A stretch of 64,000 nt of DNA from Fomitopsis serialis (lineage: Eukaryota; Basidiomycota; Agaricomycetes; Polyporales; Fomitopsidaceae): NCBI RefSeq assembly GCF_022376445.1, contig NW_025954975.1, positions 124,001 to 188,000 of the forward strand, read 5' to 3'. The notes below the pieces were generated by a model. The model was not told where the DNA came from. It was given only the letters and a program-made list of their open reading frames with translations, and searched no databases. The position numbers were made by a program, and so were the translations under genes. Of the stretch, positions 1 to 11,831 are shown in pieces. Each line of letters opens with the position of its first letter. Position 1 is the first letter of the stretch.

Positions 1-1560
<1,560 letters not shown>

Positions 1561-1885
1561 AATTCCTGTGCAGATCTGCAGACGAAGAACCGTAGGGTAT
1601 CATTATCTCTGATCAGTTAGTACCAGTAATTACTATTCAACCGTGTATCCACAGCTCCTTCCCGCAGGTGACCATAGCTGTGCCCCTATGAGAAACATGG
1701 TACGACGTCGACGTTATCATTCTAAGGTCAGCTGAGGTGGTCTTTCCTCCAGGGGGAATCGGGCAGATGTGCGGTGATGACTCATCAGCTTGCTCTTGTC
1801 CCGTCGCCATTCCGACTTACTATATATTGGGGCGCGCACAGGACCTTTCCCTGCACCGCTAACGTGCGCGATCTCATTGTCTAGC
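1561..1885 (+). promoter_or_regulatory. Intergenic region with TATA-like box before the cyclase gene
   Basis: This gap follows the kinase stop codon. A TATA-like element (ACTATATATTGGGG) lies near 1818-1831, about 60 nt upstream of the chosen ATG at 1886, a reasonable core-promoter position. Nothing else is recognisable. The opposite-strand reading frame over 1717-2151 is a shadow of the cyclase exon. Confidence 0.45.
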
Positions 1886-3693
1886 ATGCCGCTGCCTGAG
1901 GGACCGCTTCCTTCTTTTGACGAACTACCCAGCTTCCGCAATTTCCCTGGGTGTGCCTGGGATGTTTGGGGCAAGGACGATGAACTGGGAACCATTAATC
2001 TGCTGACCAAGGATGTCGTGAAGGAGGCAGCAAAGGAAATCAAGTCTGTGCAGATGGAGATGAGTATGGAGACTCGCTGACAGACTGCATTCAGGCTCGG
2101 CAAGACCATTTGTCTGAACTGGTATGGGCTCTCGTTATGTGACGCTGGCACCGGACATTAACACAGGACGTGCTCCCGGATAGGCCAATCAACTACCCGA
2201 AGAAGGTCTGTCATAGTTAGCTTACAGATTGACGATGTTCTCAAAGATGTGCTCCTTCAGCCTTTGTTCAACCGTCAGCCACCGAATATTCAGATGTGGA
2301 GGAAGGGCGAGGGCGAGGGCATTGCAGTGCATGACGACGCTATACACATTGTAAGGTTGACAAGTTGTGATATTGCTCCAATCCACTAATGCATACGTAC
2401 CATTATATCTAGAACACTCAATCTGGTTCGCAGTGGGATGGTTTACGTCACTTCGGTCTTCTGGAACATCGTATATTTTACAACAAGTATGCTCTGCTGC
2501 GTCTCCGAGTGTCATTCCTGACCAGTCTGCAGCACTCCAGCCGACTTCTTCGAGACAGGTAGCCTGGTCAAAGACTATCCTGATAAGGTAGACAAGGACT
2601 TCATCAAATACGGTATCCACAGTGAGTCGAAGAGGTATCATACTGTTCCTTCCACTGACTGCTTCAAGACTGGGCACAGCACGGTATCTGTGGGCGTGGA
2701 GTTCTCCTGGACCTCGTGCGCTACTTCACCGCTTCTGGGGACCCCCTGCCCTACGACCCATGGACGACGCACGGGATTCCGGCCTCGGTATTAGAAGATT
2801 GCGCCAAGAAACAAGGCGTGACCTTCAAGCAGGGCGATATCCTCTTAATCAGAATTGGCTTCATGCAGAGGTATCTGAGTTCCACGCAAGAGGAACGGGA
2901 CTCTCTGGCCGATAAAGAGGAAACTATGTAAGGGCCGCAACATGGTCGTACGAGGACTTCGACGTTGATTCCTCGCAGGGCCGGCATAGACCAGGGGGAT
3001 GAGTCGAAACGTTTCCTCTGGTAAGTACTAATAGCTTCACGCCTCGATCCGTGTCCAGAGACTACATCGATTGTAGGAACAACCATTTCGCTGCTGTAGC
3101 GTCTGACCAGCCCGCCATCGAGGTAAAACACAAGTTACTTAGCACATGACGTCGTCATATTGACAGGCATTATCCAGCGCTGGCCTCCACCGTACCCGCA
3201 TCACCTGCACCAGGTAATGCTTAGCATTACTCTCTATTCATCTTTGCTCATCTTCGCCGTAAACATAGACTTTGCTCGCGTACGTATCCTCTCTCCTACA
3301 GTCACTTTGAGCGCAGTTGATGGTTGAAATTTGATATAGTTTATGGGGTATGCCAATCGGTAAGCCTCCTAGGGAAGCGTATAAACGACGATCACAGTGG
3401 ACTCATTGATGTTCTTAGGCGAGTTCTTTGATCTGGAGGCACTGGCCAACGCTTGCGCCGAGGCAGGGCGATACACGTTCTTCTTCACCTCTTGGCCTCT
3501 GAATATGTGAGTCGTTCACGTTCACCGCTCGCTTTGTCGCTAGAATTCATTGAACATCCTTAGACTGGGCGGTGTTGCAAGCCCGCCGAATGCTGCTGTA
3601 AGTCGAGCGATGTTCATTGCAGCTGCCCTTCTGAAGTTCCGCGCAGGCCTACCTGTGAGAAGCCAGGGGTACGGGTCCGTCAAATGTATGTAA
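1886..3693 (+). CDS. Cyclase-family hydrolase (kynurenine-formamidase-like)
   Basis: This is a member of the metal-dependent cyclase/amidohydrolase superfamily related to kynurenine formamidase. Substrates of the fungal branch are mostly unknown. The start MPLPEGPLPSFDELPSF leads into GCAWDVWGKDDELGTINLLT, the usual N-terminal signature. The metal-site region reads SQWDGLRHFGLLEHRIFYN, then ITLHTRISPCLKVTPCF-type antisense frames can be ignored in favour of GIPASVLEDCAKKQGVTFKQ and GDILLIRIGFMQRYL. The C-terminal block is YTFFFTSWPLNILGGVASPP, the family's closing motif. At least seven short introns interrupt it. The last residues are uncertain: the frame can close at 3691-3693, or splice once more near 3599. 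It is followed tail-to-tail by the MFS gene. The family call is firm and the substrate unknown. Confidence 0.8.
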
Positions 3694-3859
3694 CAGTAGC
3701 GAACGCCAATATAGCCAAGACAAGATAATAGCGCAGCCATCGCTTTTGTATTCGCCAACCTGTGTGCTTTTTGTTTCGATGTCGGCACATCGAGTGCTCT
3801 ATTGTTTCTGGGTATACAGATACCTCTCGCCGAGATATGGGTACTGCAGGCTTCAACGT

Positions 3860-6074
3860 TCATGACTGGTGTGTCGAGTCGTACGTCGACAACCGCCTCG
3901 GACGCAGACCAGCCGTCTTCAGAGGCGGCAGCCCGTCCTCGTCCTCATCGTCACTCGTAGCTGCGCTGTCGTTGCTATCCCTACTCTCGGCATCCGCAAC
4001 TGCGCCGTACGAAGGCGCCTGCGCGCGACCGTCGGAGTGTGATTGGGCTCTGGGACGAGACCGCTCGAGGGGTTTGTCCGGGATCTGCGTGTTTTGTTGG
4101 GACAACTATGAAGTTAGCAGTGGGAGAGGAACGTACCGGAAGACGAGCGCAGTATGCCAGGAACGTCGAACAGGCAGCCATGATGAACACGACGCGCAGG
4201 GCGGTCGCGTACGAGTCGCGCGCTGCGCTTTGTAAGTCAGGCGGCAGGGTCGCGATGAGGGTCGCGGAGTGGCGGATCTTCGTAATGAGCTATAAGGAAC
4301 TGCTTGAGAAGGATTACCGGGTTAGCAAAGCGGATACGAGTACTGACCTCCTCCGCGTCAGGAGTGTGGATCCGTTTGTGCAATTCAGAGTTCAGGATGC
4401 TCTGGAAGACGGCCGCAGAGACGGCGACGCCTCCTACTTGACCTGGTATTCCCGACTTAAAGAAGATCATCGATTCAATCCCCAAGTATGTACGCACCTA
4501 AGCCTCGGAATACCTGACCAAAACCGGTACCGACGGCTATTTGCGACTCTTTGACAAAGCATGCACATAAGAACGAGGCCTCAACGGAGTCAAGTGATCC
4601 ACATACCGGGCAAGTGGGCCAGGAGCGCGACTGGTTGTTCGATGGTCATGCACAGAACACATGCTGATCTATCGACGTCACTCACTGAGCATAGTTTGCA
4701 GAACCACCGCATTACCGAAGCCCATCGGGATCTATGAATATTAATCCGTATATCATCTAAGAATCAATGTTTCAAACGACTACTCACGATGCTGAACCAC
4801 AATTGAAACGACGGTGAATCAACTCGCATCAGACTGAGCAGGATAGCGGCCGTAAAGGGGAACAGTCCGAAGATGAGGTTGAGCCTTTTGTATCTCCCTG
4901 TGCGATGCATCATCCATCTGAGAGGCCTCAGTATTAGATCTGCAAACTGAACGATTCGCTACATACCCGGCGAACAACGACCCGAACGAGATCGAGAACG
5001 CATTCGGAATCAAATGCGCCCCTAAGATGGCACAACAACGTCAGATTCTACGATCAACGGACACAGCACAGATGGAGCCATACCAGCTTCGCTCGCGCTC
5101 GTGAGCATGACCGTCTGGAACCACGTCGGGAAGTTGTAGTTGACCATGAAGTTGCACGTCGCGACGAGGAAGTTGCTGATCCCCACGAGTATCGGAATTC
5201 TCTGCTTCAGAAGCGCGGGGGCGAGGACGGGCTCGACGGCGATGCGCAGTTCGAAGACGACGAAAGCGATCGCGAAGACGCCTGCCAGAATTACGGGTAC
5301 GAAGACGGATGGCGAGGACCACTAGTGGAGAGATGTTATGACAGACCTCAGGAAGAAGGAACGCACTTACCGGCTGCTCTTCACTGTAGCGCGTACTGAG
5401 GAAGATGAGTAGCGACAGGACCTGTTCCCACCGGTGAGCCTGCAGTGAGTCTCAAGGAAGTGTGTCACACATACAGCCCCCAGCAAGGTCAAGGTTCCGC
5501 CGTAATCGATCCGCTTCAACACCTCTTTCTTGCTTCGGGAGACTTCTCCCTGAAGAATACAATATGCACGTGAATGTGAATGTATGCGTCGGAATCCAAT
5601 TGATGAACTTACTGCAGTAACATAACGAAGGTTGATGGAGGTCAATACGGCCGATACCAAGAAGAGAGGCAGTTGGAGTAAGAAAGCCCAGCGCCAGCCA
5701 AGCCTGTACGTCAGCATTTACTATGCGATTCAATGTCTGGCCTGGATGCTGTCATACCTATCGCTAATGTAGCCACCTAGCGGACCTCCTAGTCCCATCC
5801 CAAGCTTTGTAGACCTAGTGAGCGCATATAATGCACGCAAGCGAGAAAACTTACACTACTAAACACAGAAGCTAGACCTTGCGTGAGTCCACGGCTCTGT
5901 CGAGGCAAAATCAATGAGATGCATGGATATATGCGCACAATCTGCTGCGAGACATACCCTGAGACTATACATGTCGCTCGTGATTATCCTTCAGGTGGAT
6001 GTACGGTCAGACGGCGCCCATGCTGTGTAAAACTGTTCTGACATACGTCGCAGTGGTGAAGATACCTCCTCCAC
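3860..6074 (-). pseudogene. MFS transporter, 3' part (gene split by a transposon)
   Basis: This is the C-terminal three quarters of a major facilitator superfamily permease, similar to the DHA2/vacuolar basic amino acid transporter type. Minus-strand exons read, in order, GGGGIFTTATYV (just inside the break at 6074), SRGLTQGLASVFSS, LGMGLGGPLGGYISDR, LGWRWAFLLQLPLFLVSAVL, VFVPVILAGVFAIAFVVFEL, HLIPNAFSISFGSLFAGYV and GQVGGVAVSAAVFQSILNSE. An acidic hydrophilic tail follows, ending STYDSTHQS at 3860. About six introns of 50-70 nt separate them. These are the transmembrane segments and conserved glycine motifs of the family. The N-terminal exons lie at 13765-14504 on the other side of the inserted element. 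As assembled, the gene cannot give a normal transporter unless the element is removed from RNA or DNA. Confidence 0.85.
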
Positions 6075-6102
6075 TATGGCGTACCGTTTGCTGAAAAAAT
6101 AA
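6069..6102 (+). repeat. Left target duplication (CTCCAC) and left 28-bp TIR
   Basis: CTCCAC occupies 6069-6074 and the TIR 6075-6102. The TIR is an exact reverse complement of 13737-13764. Read on the minus strand, the direction of the host MFS gene, it contains TTATTTTTTCAG, which looks like a 3' splice site. Confidence 0.9.
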
Positions 6103-9004
6103 CCTCTATATATATTGTAGTCAGTCAAATATATCAAACAGCGAGTGATGGTATCTATAACAAACCGAGTGAAGTCTGCATACTATATGAATCAAACGGC
6201 GCGCAATATATCTATAACTCGACTCAGCAATATATATATAACTTTGAGTCGACACTTTCATATATATAACTTTCGGGGACCGGCCCGGAGCCGGGGCCGG
6301 TATGCCCGCGCCTACAAGCACGGCGCTCCGCTGCGCCCGGGAGGGTATACGATTTCACACTGTGCCTAGCAAATACGAGTTGAGACTCGTACAAACGCGC
6401 GTCGGGAGCTCAGAAATGAATCCCGACACGAAATATGATTTGTGCGCATCGAGCGACACGCTCAATGCGGCCGACGACGCGCTTGACCCCTTCAGCGTCG
6501 ACACGAGCCCGTGTTGATGGCGAGCGCCCTGAGCGCTAGCGCCCAATGCGGTGCTCTCGACCGCCACCACCACCTCGCCCGCGACCTCGACTTGGGCAGC
6601 CACCGCGACTGCCTGACCGACCAGCAAGGCGCGCGTCCTGTCCTAACGGGCAGGCACGCACGAATCCGCGACTGGCTAGCTGAACTACCGCCAGTTCAGC
6701 TAGCGGCGCGTGAAGACGCTTCAAGCGGTACCAGACCGTCCTCTAGCAGCCCACTCCTCGACTCGGACCCTCTGCGTCTCGACTCTGACAACCCCATATT
6801 GACAACCCGCGGCTCTGGCAACACGCGACCAAGCCGCGCAACCCAGGACTTGCACCACGCATGTGCAAGTCCAGCGCCGAGCGATAGGACCACCCAGAAC
6901 GGAAGGAACGAGGAGCGAGGAGGCTGCAAGGAGAATCCGAAGGAGCAGGGGAATGCGAAAGAGGAGGAGGAGGAAGGGTGCGGCGCGAGTAGAGAAAGCG
7001 AGCAGAAAGGCTCGAAGACCAGAGGTACGCCCTTGTTGCATGTACCCCGCTCGCCGCTGCCCGTTCCAGTGCCCGCACCAGCAGGTGTATCGACGAACGA
7101 GAAGCTCGTCGTGCGCTCTGCTGGTCACGAAGATGGGATTTCTGCATCTCGGGACGACTCACATGTCGTACCCACTACCCTGCATGGCAACACGGCGGAT
7201 GCGCAGAACTGCGTGTCCGACGTGCCCATCCTCTCGCTAGTGCCCTCACCAGCCCGCGTATCGACAACCAACGAGGTACTACGGGACGACCTCCAGACCG
7301 TACCCTCCACTTCGCAAGGCGATACGGCGGACGCGCAGTGCTGCACGTCCGGCGTGTCCCACTCATCTGCGATCGACCGTCGCGTAGTGGGTACGCTGAG
7401 CCATTCGCTCGACGTACACACTACCGACCAGCCCAGAGGCTCGAGGAGTGAAGGCACGCCCTCAATGGAGGTACCTACCTCGACGCCTACTGTTTTGCCA
7501 GTGCCCAAGCCCCCGCGCGTATCGACGAACATGGAGCTCGTCGTGCGCGTTGCTGGCCACGAAGACGGCATGTTATCCGCCTCCCGGGATGACGTTGCAG
7601 TTGTACCCGCTGCAAAACACGGCGACACGTCGGATGCGCCTCGCTGCACGTCTGACGTGCCCCGTCCTTCTGCGACCCACTGCACAGAGGGTACGTCGAG
7701 CTTGTCACTCGATGTACACACTGTCGACGAGCACAACAACGCGTCTGGCGTACTCGAGGAAGTACCCAGCGTGTCATTCGATCCTACACATGGGATCGAC
7801 GCGGTCGAGGCACACTTCACGACAGTGACCCCGGTACGCATGTCACCAGCTTCAGTGCCCATGTCGGAAGGCCACACCACGAACAATGAGTTCGTTGTGT
7901 GCCTCCCCGACGTCAAGAACAGGGCGTTGGACTGGTGCAGTAGCACGACCATTGTGCCTGCTGTTCTCACTTCGCGAGACGGCGTGTCCGGAGAGTCTCT
8001 TGGCTATCCCAGGCTGCCTCCCTCTACCCTGCTACCATTGCAGACTGCGGATACGTCGAGCCCGTCGCTCGATGTACCCGCCACTGCTATCTCTGTCTCG
8101 CATACCAGCGTATCCGGAGAGCCTCATAGCTCTACCGGGATACCCAATTCACAACCCATATCGGCGCATACGTGCCCAGTACCCGCACCTGCAAACGGTA
8201 CAACGAATAACGAGGTCGTTGTACCCACGATCAGCGATACTTCCGGGGTACGGGAACCATGCGATGGCCTGGTATCGATTCCCGCGGCTACTCTGAACCT
8301 ACGTAGGTCAGATACAGTCGATCAGCGCGAGCGCAAAAGCTCGACAAAGCCCAGTACATCCATCTCACAGGATGTACTGGCTTCTTCGGGTTCGACAGGC
8401 CTGTCAACGAATTTGGCGACCCAGTCAACCGAAGCCTCATCGAGACGATGTGAGGTGCGGACCGATTACAAGCCCACGGTCTCACGTTCGTACGAGCGGT
8501 ACAAGACCCCCGCACGACGCGCCAACGACCTTGCCCGCCATACACACGAGGGGCCGACCTCGAGTGTACGTGACGCCTTGACAACCAAGCCCGTCAGGCT
8601 GACGATCGACGAACCAAAGAAGCACATTACTTCCGGATCGTCGGAAGTACTGACTCCTTCGTTGTTGACCGCCAAGCCCGCATCAACGACATTCAAGTCT
8701 AGCCTCAACTCAGCTACGTCGAGCCATCCTGCATCGAGTACTCGCCGCACGCATGGTGGGTCGATCTCGCGCGTGCGAGATACAACTGCAGAAGTCCCCG
8801 ATTCAACAAGGACTTCCATATGGCCAAACCAGACTGCGACGGGGAGTGAACGGCGATGTTCACCCACCGTTGTATCCTCAATTTTCAAATGCTCGCGACT
8901 CCGAAGCCAGGGCATCCTGCACGTACAAGGGTACGACTTCGCGCGCGTGTGAAGCAAGCTCCGTGGAGGTCATCCAGGCTGGTCATCGGGAAAGTACGAG
9001 CACA
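6103..9004 (+). repeat. Left hairpin-rich arm of the element
   Basis: This arm holds AT-rich subterminal DNA (6103-6260) and then a run of short inverted repeats. The clearest are 6675-6704 (12-bp perfect stem, 6-nt loop), 6846-6872 (10 bp, 7-nt loop), 7863-7911 (about 21-bp arms with a few mismatches), 8197-8225 (10 bp perfect), 8351-8380 (11 bp perfect), 8541-8568 (11 bp, one mismatch), 8628-8649 (8 bp perfect), 8764-8781 (7 bp) and 8791-8816 (7 bp). A longer hairpin is bounded by CCAGCAG/CTGCTGG at 7078-7124. One module of about 40 bp recurs at 7186-7226, 7319-7358 and 7621-7661. Confidence 0.8.
6511..8952 (+). CDS. Long Ser/Thr/Val-rich reading frame in the left arm (coding status doubtful)
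   Basis: This is an uninterrupted 813-codon frame made of degenerate repeats such as VSTNEKLVVRSAGHEDG, TSDVPRPSATHCTEGTSSLS and ASVPMSEGHTTNNEFVVC. It shows no signal peptide, membrane segment or domain that I recognise. The composition follows from the hairpin modules (CACGTCGGACGTG-like words), and long frames are also open on the opposite strand. The frame may therefore be a by-product of the repeat rather than a gene. In favour of coding, the inverted copy on the other arm (11832-13142, minus) keeps the same reading frame and recognisably similar protein. The chitin synthase fragment downstream is also in the same frame, separated by a single TGA at 8950-8952. Protein or RNA data would be needed to decide. 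Confidence 0.3.
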   Translation: MLMASALSASAQCGALDRHHHLARDLDLGSHRDCLTDQQGARPVLTGRHARIRDWLAELPPVQLAAREDASSGTRPSSSSPLLDSDPLRLDSDNPILTTRGSGNTRPSRATQDLHHACASPAPSDRTTQNGRNEERGGCKENPKEQGNAKEEEEEGCGASRESEQKGSKTRGTPLLHVPRSPLPVPVPAPAGVSTNEKLVVRSAGHEDGISASRDDSHVVPTTLHGNTADAQNCVSDVPILSLVPSPARVSTTNEVLRDDLQTVPSTSQGDTADAQCCTSGVSHSSAIDRRVVGTLSHSLDVHTTDQPRGSRSEGTPSMEVPTSTPTVLPVPKPPRVSTNMELVVRVAGHEDGMLSASRDDVAVVPAAKHGDTSDAPRCTSDVPRPSATHCTEGTSSLSLDVHTVDEHNNASGVLEEVPSVSFDPTHGIDAVEAHFTTVTPVRMSPASVPMSEGHTTNNEFVVCLPDVKNRALDWCSSTTIVPAVLTSRDGVSGESLGYPRLPPSTLLPLQTADTSSPSLDVPATAISVSHTSVSGEPHSSTGIPNSQPISAHTCPVPAPANGTTNNEVVVPTISDTSGVREPCDGLVSIPAATLNLRRSDTVDQRERKSSTKPSTSISQDVLASSGSTGLSTNLATQSTEASSRRCEVRTDYKPTVSRSYERYKTPARRANDLARHTHEGPTSSVRDALTTKPVRLTIDEPKKHITSGSSEVLTPSLLTAKPASTTFKSSLNSATSSHPASSTRRTHGGSISRVRDTTAEVPDSTRTSIWPNQTATGSERRCSPTVVSSIFKCSRLRSQGILHVQGYDFARV

Positions 9005-9434
9005 CCGAGTGCTGTAGACACTTGGAATGCCTCTGTTTCCTGCACAACAAGCCTGGCGGCCTCATCCACATCATGGATGACCAGGCACCTCGCATGCCGA
9101 AGAAGAGCAGCCATACGATGGTTGAGGCGTTCACGAAGTGGTGGGGCAACCACTCTTCGTTCAAAGCAGGCTCCATTGACCGTACGGGCTTCCCGACGTT
9201 CACAGTCAACCACTTCACCGGCCCTGTCACCTATTCGTCGGAAAACTTCCTGGAATGCAATCTTGAGGCACTGAACCCTGACTTCGTCTCGCTCCTCCGA
9301 GGCACGAGCACCAGTGAAGGACCTTCGGCGGATGGTTCCGGATCATCGAACCCCTTCGTTCGCAGCCTGTACTCCGGCAAGGCGATCACGACACAGGCAC
9401 ACCCATGCGATGCGGACAATGTTGTACAACAGTG
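9005..9434 (+). pseudogene. Captured fragment of a myosin-motor chitin synthase (class V/VI type)
   Basis: The frame reads CLCFLHNKPGGLIHIMDDQA, then MPKKSSHTMVEAFTKWWGNH, SSFKAGSIDRTGFPTFTVNH, FTGPVTYSSENFLECNLEAL and NPDFVSLLRG. After a low-complexity linker come NPFVRSLYSGKAITTQAHP and a stop at 9432-9434. This is the C-terminal part of the myosin-like motor domain found in fungal chitin synthases of classes V-VII. The chitin synthase catalytic domain is absent, and no introns interrupt the roughly 410 bp. The fragment lies inside the transposon with hairpin DNA on both sides and no matching inverted copy, so it looks like a captured host sequence. Several substitutions in otherwise invariant stretches suggest it is old and not under motor-domain constraint. 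It shares the reading frame of the upstream 813-codon frame. Confidence 0.8.
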
Positions 9435-9739
9435 ACGAGGGTGGTAGCGGCGGCGGCAAAATGACAGGTGGCAGCGGGACCAGTCGCGGTGGTGACGGCA
9501 AGCCAGTTGATGCTAAGTCTCGGGTTTCCGAGTCTTGAATCTCGAAAAAGGTACCCGTACCGGTCCCTTCCCCCTCCTCCATCTTAGTTTTTACACCAAC
9601 AACAGGATCCATAGTGACCGACGAGGTCACCACATTCCCATGTAATGGTGCGGAGGTAAGAGTTCCGGGTACTTCACAGAGTACACCGGTGGGAGTCCTA
9701 TGCTTCGCAGCATCGTGCACATCGAGCCATCTATTGCTC

Positions 9740-10104
9740 AGTGTACCCGATGCTTGAGGTATGTAACGTACGTTTGATGTTTGCGATGTGTAGTGACTTG
9801 ATTACTGTGCATATTATGGTATGATTACTTCGTATGCACCTCGCATCTCGTAGAACTCACTCGAACTTACGACAATATACTTAGTGCTTTCGAGCATTAA
9901 CTCGAGCAGGTCTCAGCGCGAGCATTTAGAGCATCACGCAAATGTATATAAGGACGAAGAGTTGAACAAAGGAGGACACACTTTGCTGGCCAAACATCTC
10001 TCCCTCTCATCTCTCTCACTTCTTTCTCTCTCTAACTCGCCCTCTCGTTGATAACTACTGTAACCGTATAGTAGTTAGTAATCAACAACACTTACTCTCT
10101 CACG
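9740..10104 (+). promoter_or_regulatory. Central spacer of the element: AT-richer, promoter-like, few hairpins
   Basis: Unlike the arms, this stretch is AT-richer and not built from the hairpin modules. It contains TGTATATAAGGACG (TATA-like, about 9947-9960), followed by a CT-rich tract (TCTCTCCCTCTCATCTCTCT, 9990-10045) and a small inverted repeat AACTACT/AGTAGTT near 10043-10068. This resembles a fungal core promoter. A solo LTR is another possibility, but no TG..CA ends with a matching 5-bp duplication could be found. Confidence 0.3.
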
Positions 10105-11831
10105 ACCCTAGACGGACTGATCACCCGTCTCGACTGAAGTGTTACCTTGAGCGATGAACCCTAATAGCCAAACCTGTACAGGACAGTCCCCGTTGGACCT
10201 CGTCTTGTTACACGATGCGCCCGCAGTACTCGACAGTACATTGCATACGAGCAAGGGCACATCCTTGCACGTACAGTGGTCGGCATTGATGATTACGGGA
10301 TGAGTATCGCCGCCATGTTGAGGTGGACGCGAGATGTCCGAGGTAGGAGTTGTCGAACACGACGAGATCAGTACATCCAGCGACTCGGGTGTACTGTATC
10401 TCGTTGACTGCTCGATAGCTTGCTCAGCAGTCATAAAGGAGGGCGTACCGCGCACGCTCGAGGTTGGTTCCTCGTGCGTGCGGCGTGTGTAATACGACGT
10501 GGAAGTGCTCGACGTGTGCGCGTCGAGGTCGTAATTGCGCCTGCGTGGGTCATCGTCATCGAGACGGCCCGTAACCATCGACACCGCATGCTCGCGCAGG
10601 TCGGTCTTGTCGGACCTGACGCGAGCCTGGCATGTCGCCAAGGTCGATGCGGGCAGTGATGTCGACGAGCTGATCGACGAGCTTCTGAACACGTCAATCA
10701 CGTCATCGTCACGCATGTTGGCCTCGCTGTGTGCAGTGAGCGAGTGGCTCGTTGTACTCGACGATGATGTCTTGATAGAGTAGGAGGACGCACCAGTCAT
10801 GCACATGCCTGGCTGCATGCCGACTGCGTCGCTTTGACGGAGCGTTGTCCCAGCTGGTCTGTGCGTCGGACGACCTGTGACCTGTCTGGCTGCTTAGTCT
10901 TCGACGAGGCTGGATAGCTTGAGGAAGCCAGTACATCCAGCAATGTGGATGTACTGTGCATCTTCTTGCATTGATGCTCGCACAGACCGATCTTACACTG
11001 TGTCGGAGCAGTGACGGATCTTGTTATTGACGAACCCATTGACGTGCTTCTGGGCGCGTCGCCGTGAACGTCACATCGAGGGCTGGCCTTACTTGCCGAG
11101 CACGTCATGATGGTGATGACGGACGTGCAGGTGGACGAGTCGATCGTGCATGATTGCACACCGACCGTGTCACTAGACATGGTCTCCAACGTCAAGGTCA
11201 TGTCGTATACACTGAGCGAGGGGCTCCACGTCGAAGGTCATATCTTGACGATGGAGGTGGAGATGGACACATCGACCGTGCTTGATCGTGCATCGACAGT
11301 GTCGCTGGGCGTAGGAGACTTCATGGACATGGCAGACGTGGGTGTGGCGATCAACGTGCTTCTCTGCACGTCGATCAGAGACCTCCGCATCGTACCTGCA
11401 TGTCTCGTGTCATAAGACTCGAAAATAAACCCGTGGGGTGTCCCTTCCCCCTCCTCTGTCATTGAAGAAGTGAGATTGGTACTATGTACGTCGAGTGAGC
11501 TGTTGCTCAACGTACCCAGTATGGAATATGCAGCGAGCACATTAGAGAGTGCATCGCGCATGTTATCAGGCTCATCAGCGGGTAGTACGTCGAGCCTCGA
11601 GCTCGGTGTACTCTCCTCGCGAGAAGCAGGTGTCGTAGTAGGATTGAAAGATGCGTCGGTCGTGCTGGGTAGCACACCGAACACGTCGTGCGTCGTGACG
11701 GCGCTGGGCTCGTTAACCAGGCCGTCGAGTGGATTCAGCAGCTCCGTAAGCCTTAAGGTCGCCAACACTGGGTGCAGCGAGCTCGGTGCTCGTTGTACCA
11801 TGCGTCGGTGTGGACACCGGACACGTCTGCA

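Noticed and set aside
6511..8952. Calling the 813-codon frame a mucin-like or adhesin surface protein from its Ser/Thr content
   Set aside because: There is no signal peptide, GPI signal or exact peptide repeat. The composition is explained by the hairpin words, and the opposite strand is also open over long stretches.
9765..10092. Possible solo LTR in the centre of the element (TGTAACGTACG... to ...CAACAACA)
   Set aside because: TATA and CT-rich parts fit, but no 5-bp duplication or clean TG..CA ends could be found. I left it as a promoter-like spacer.
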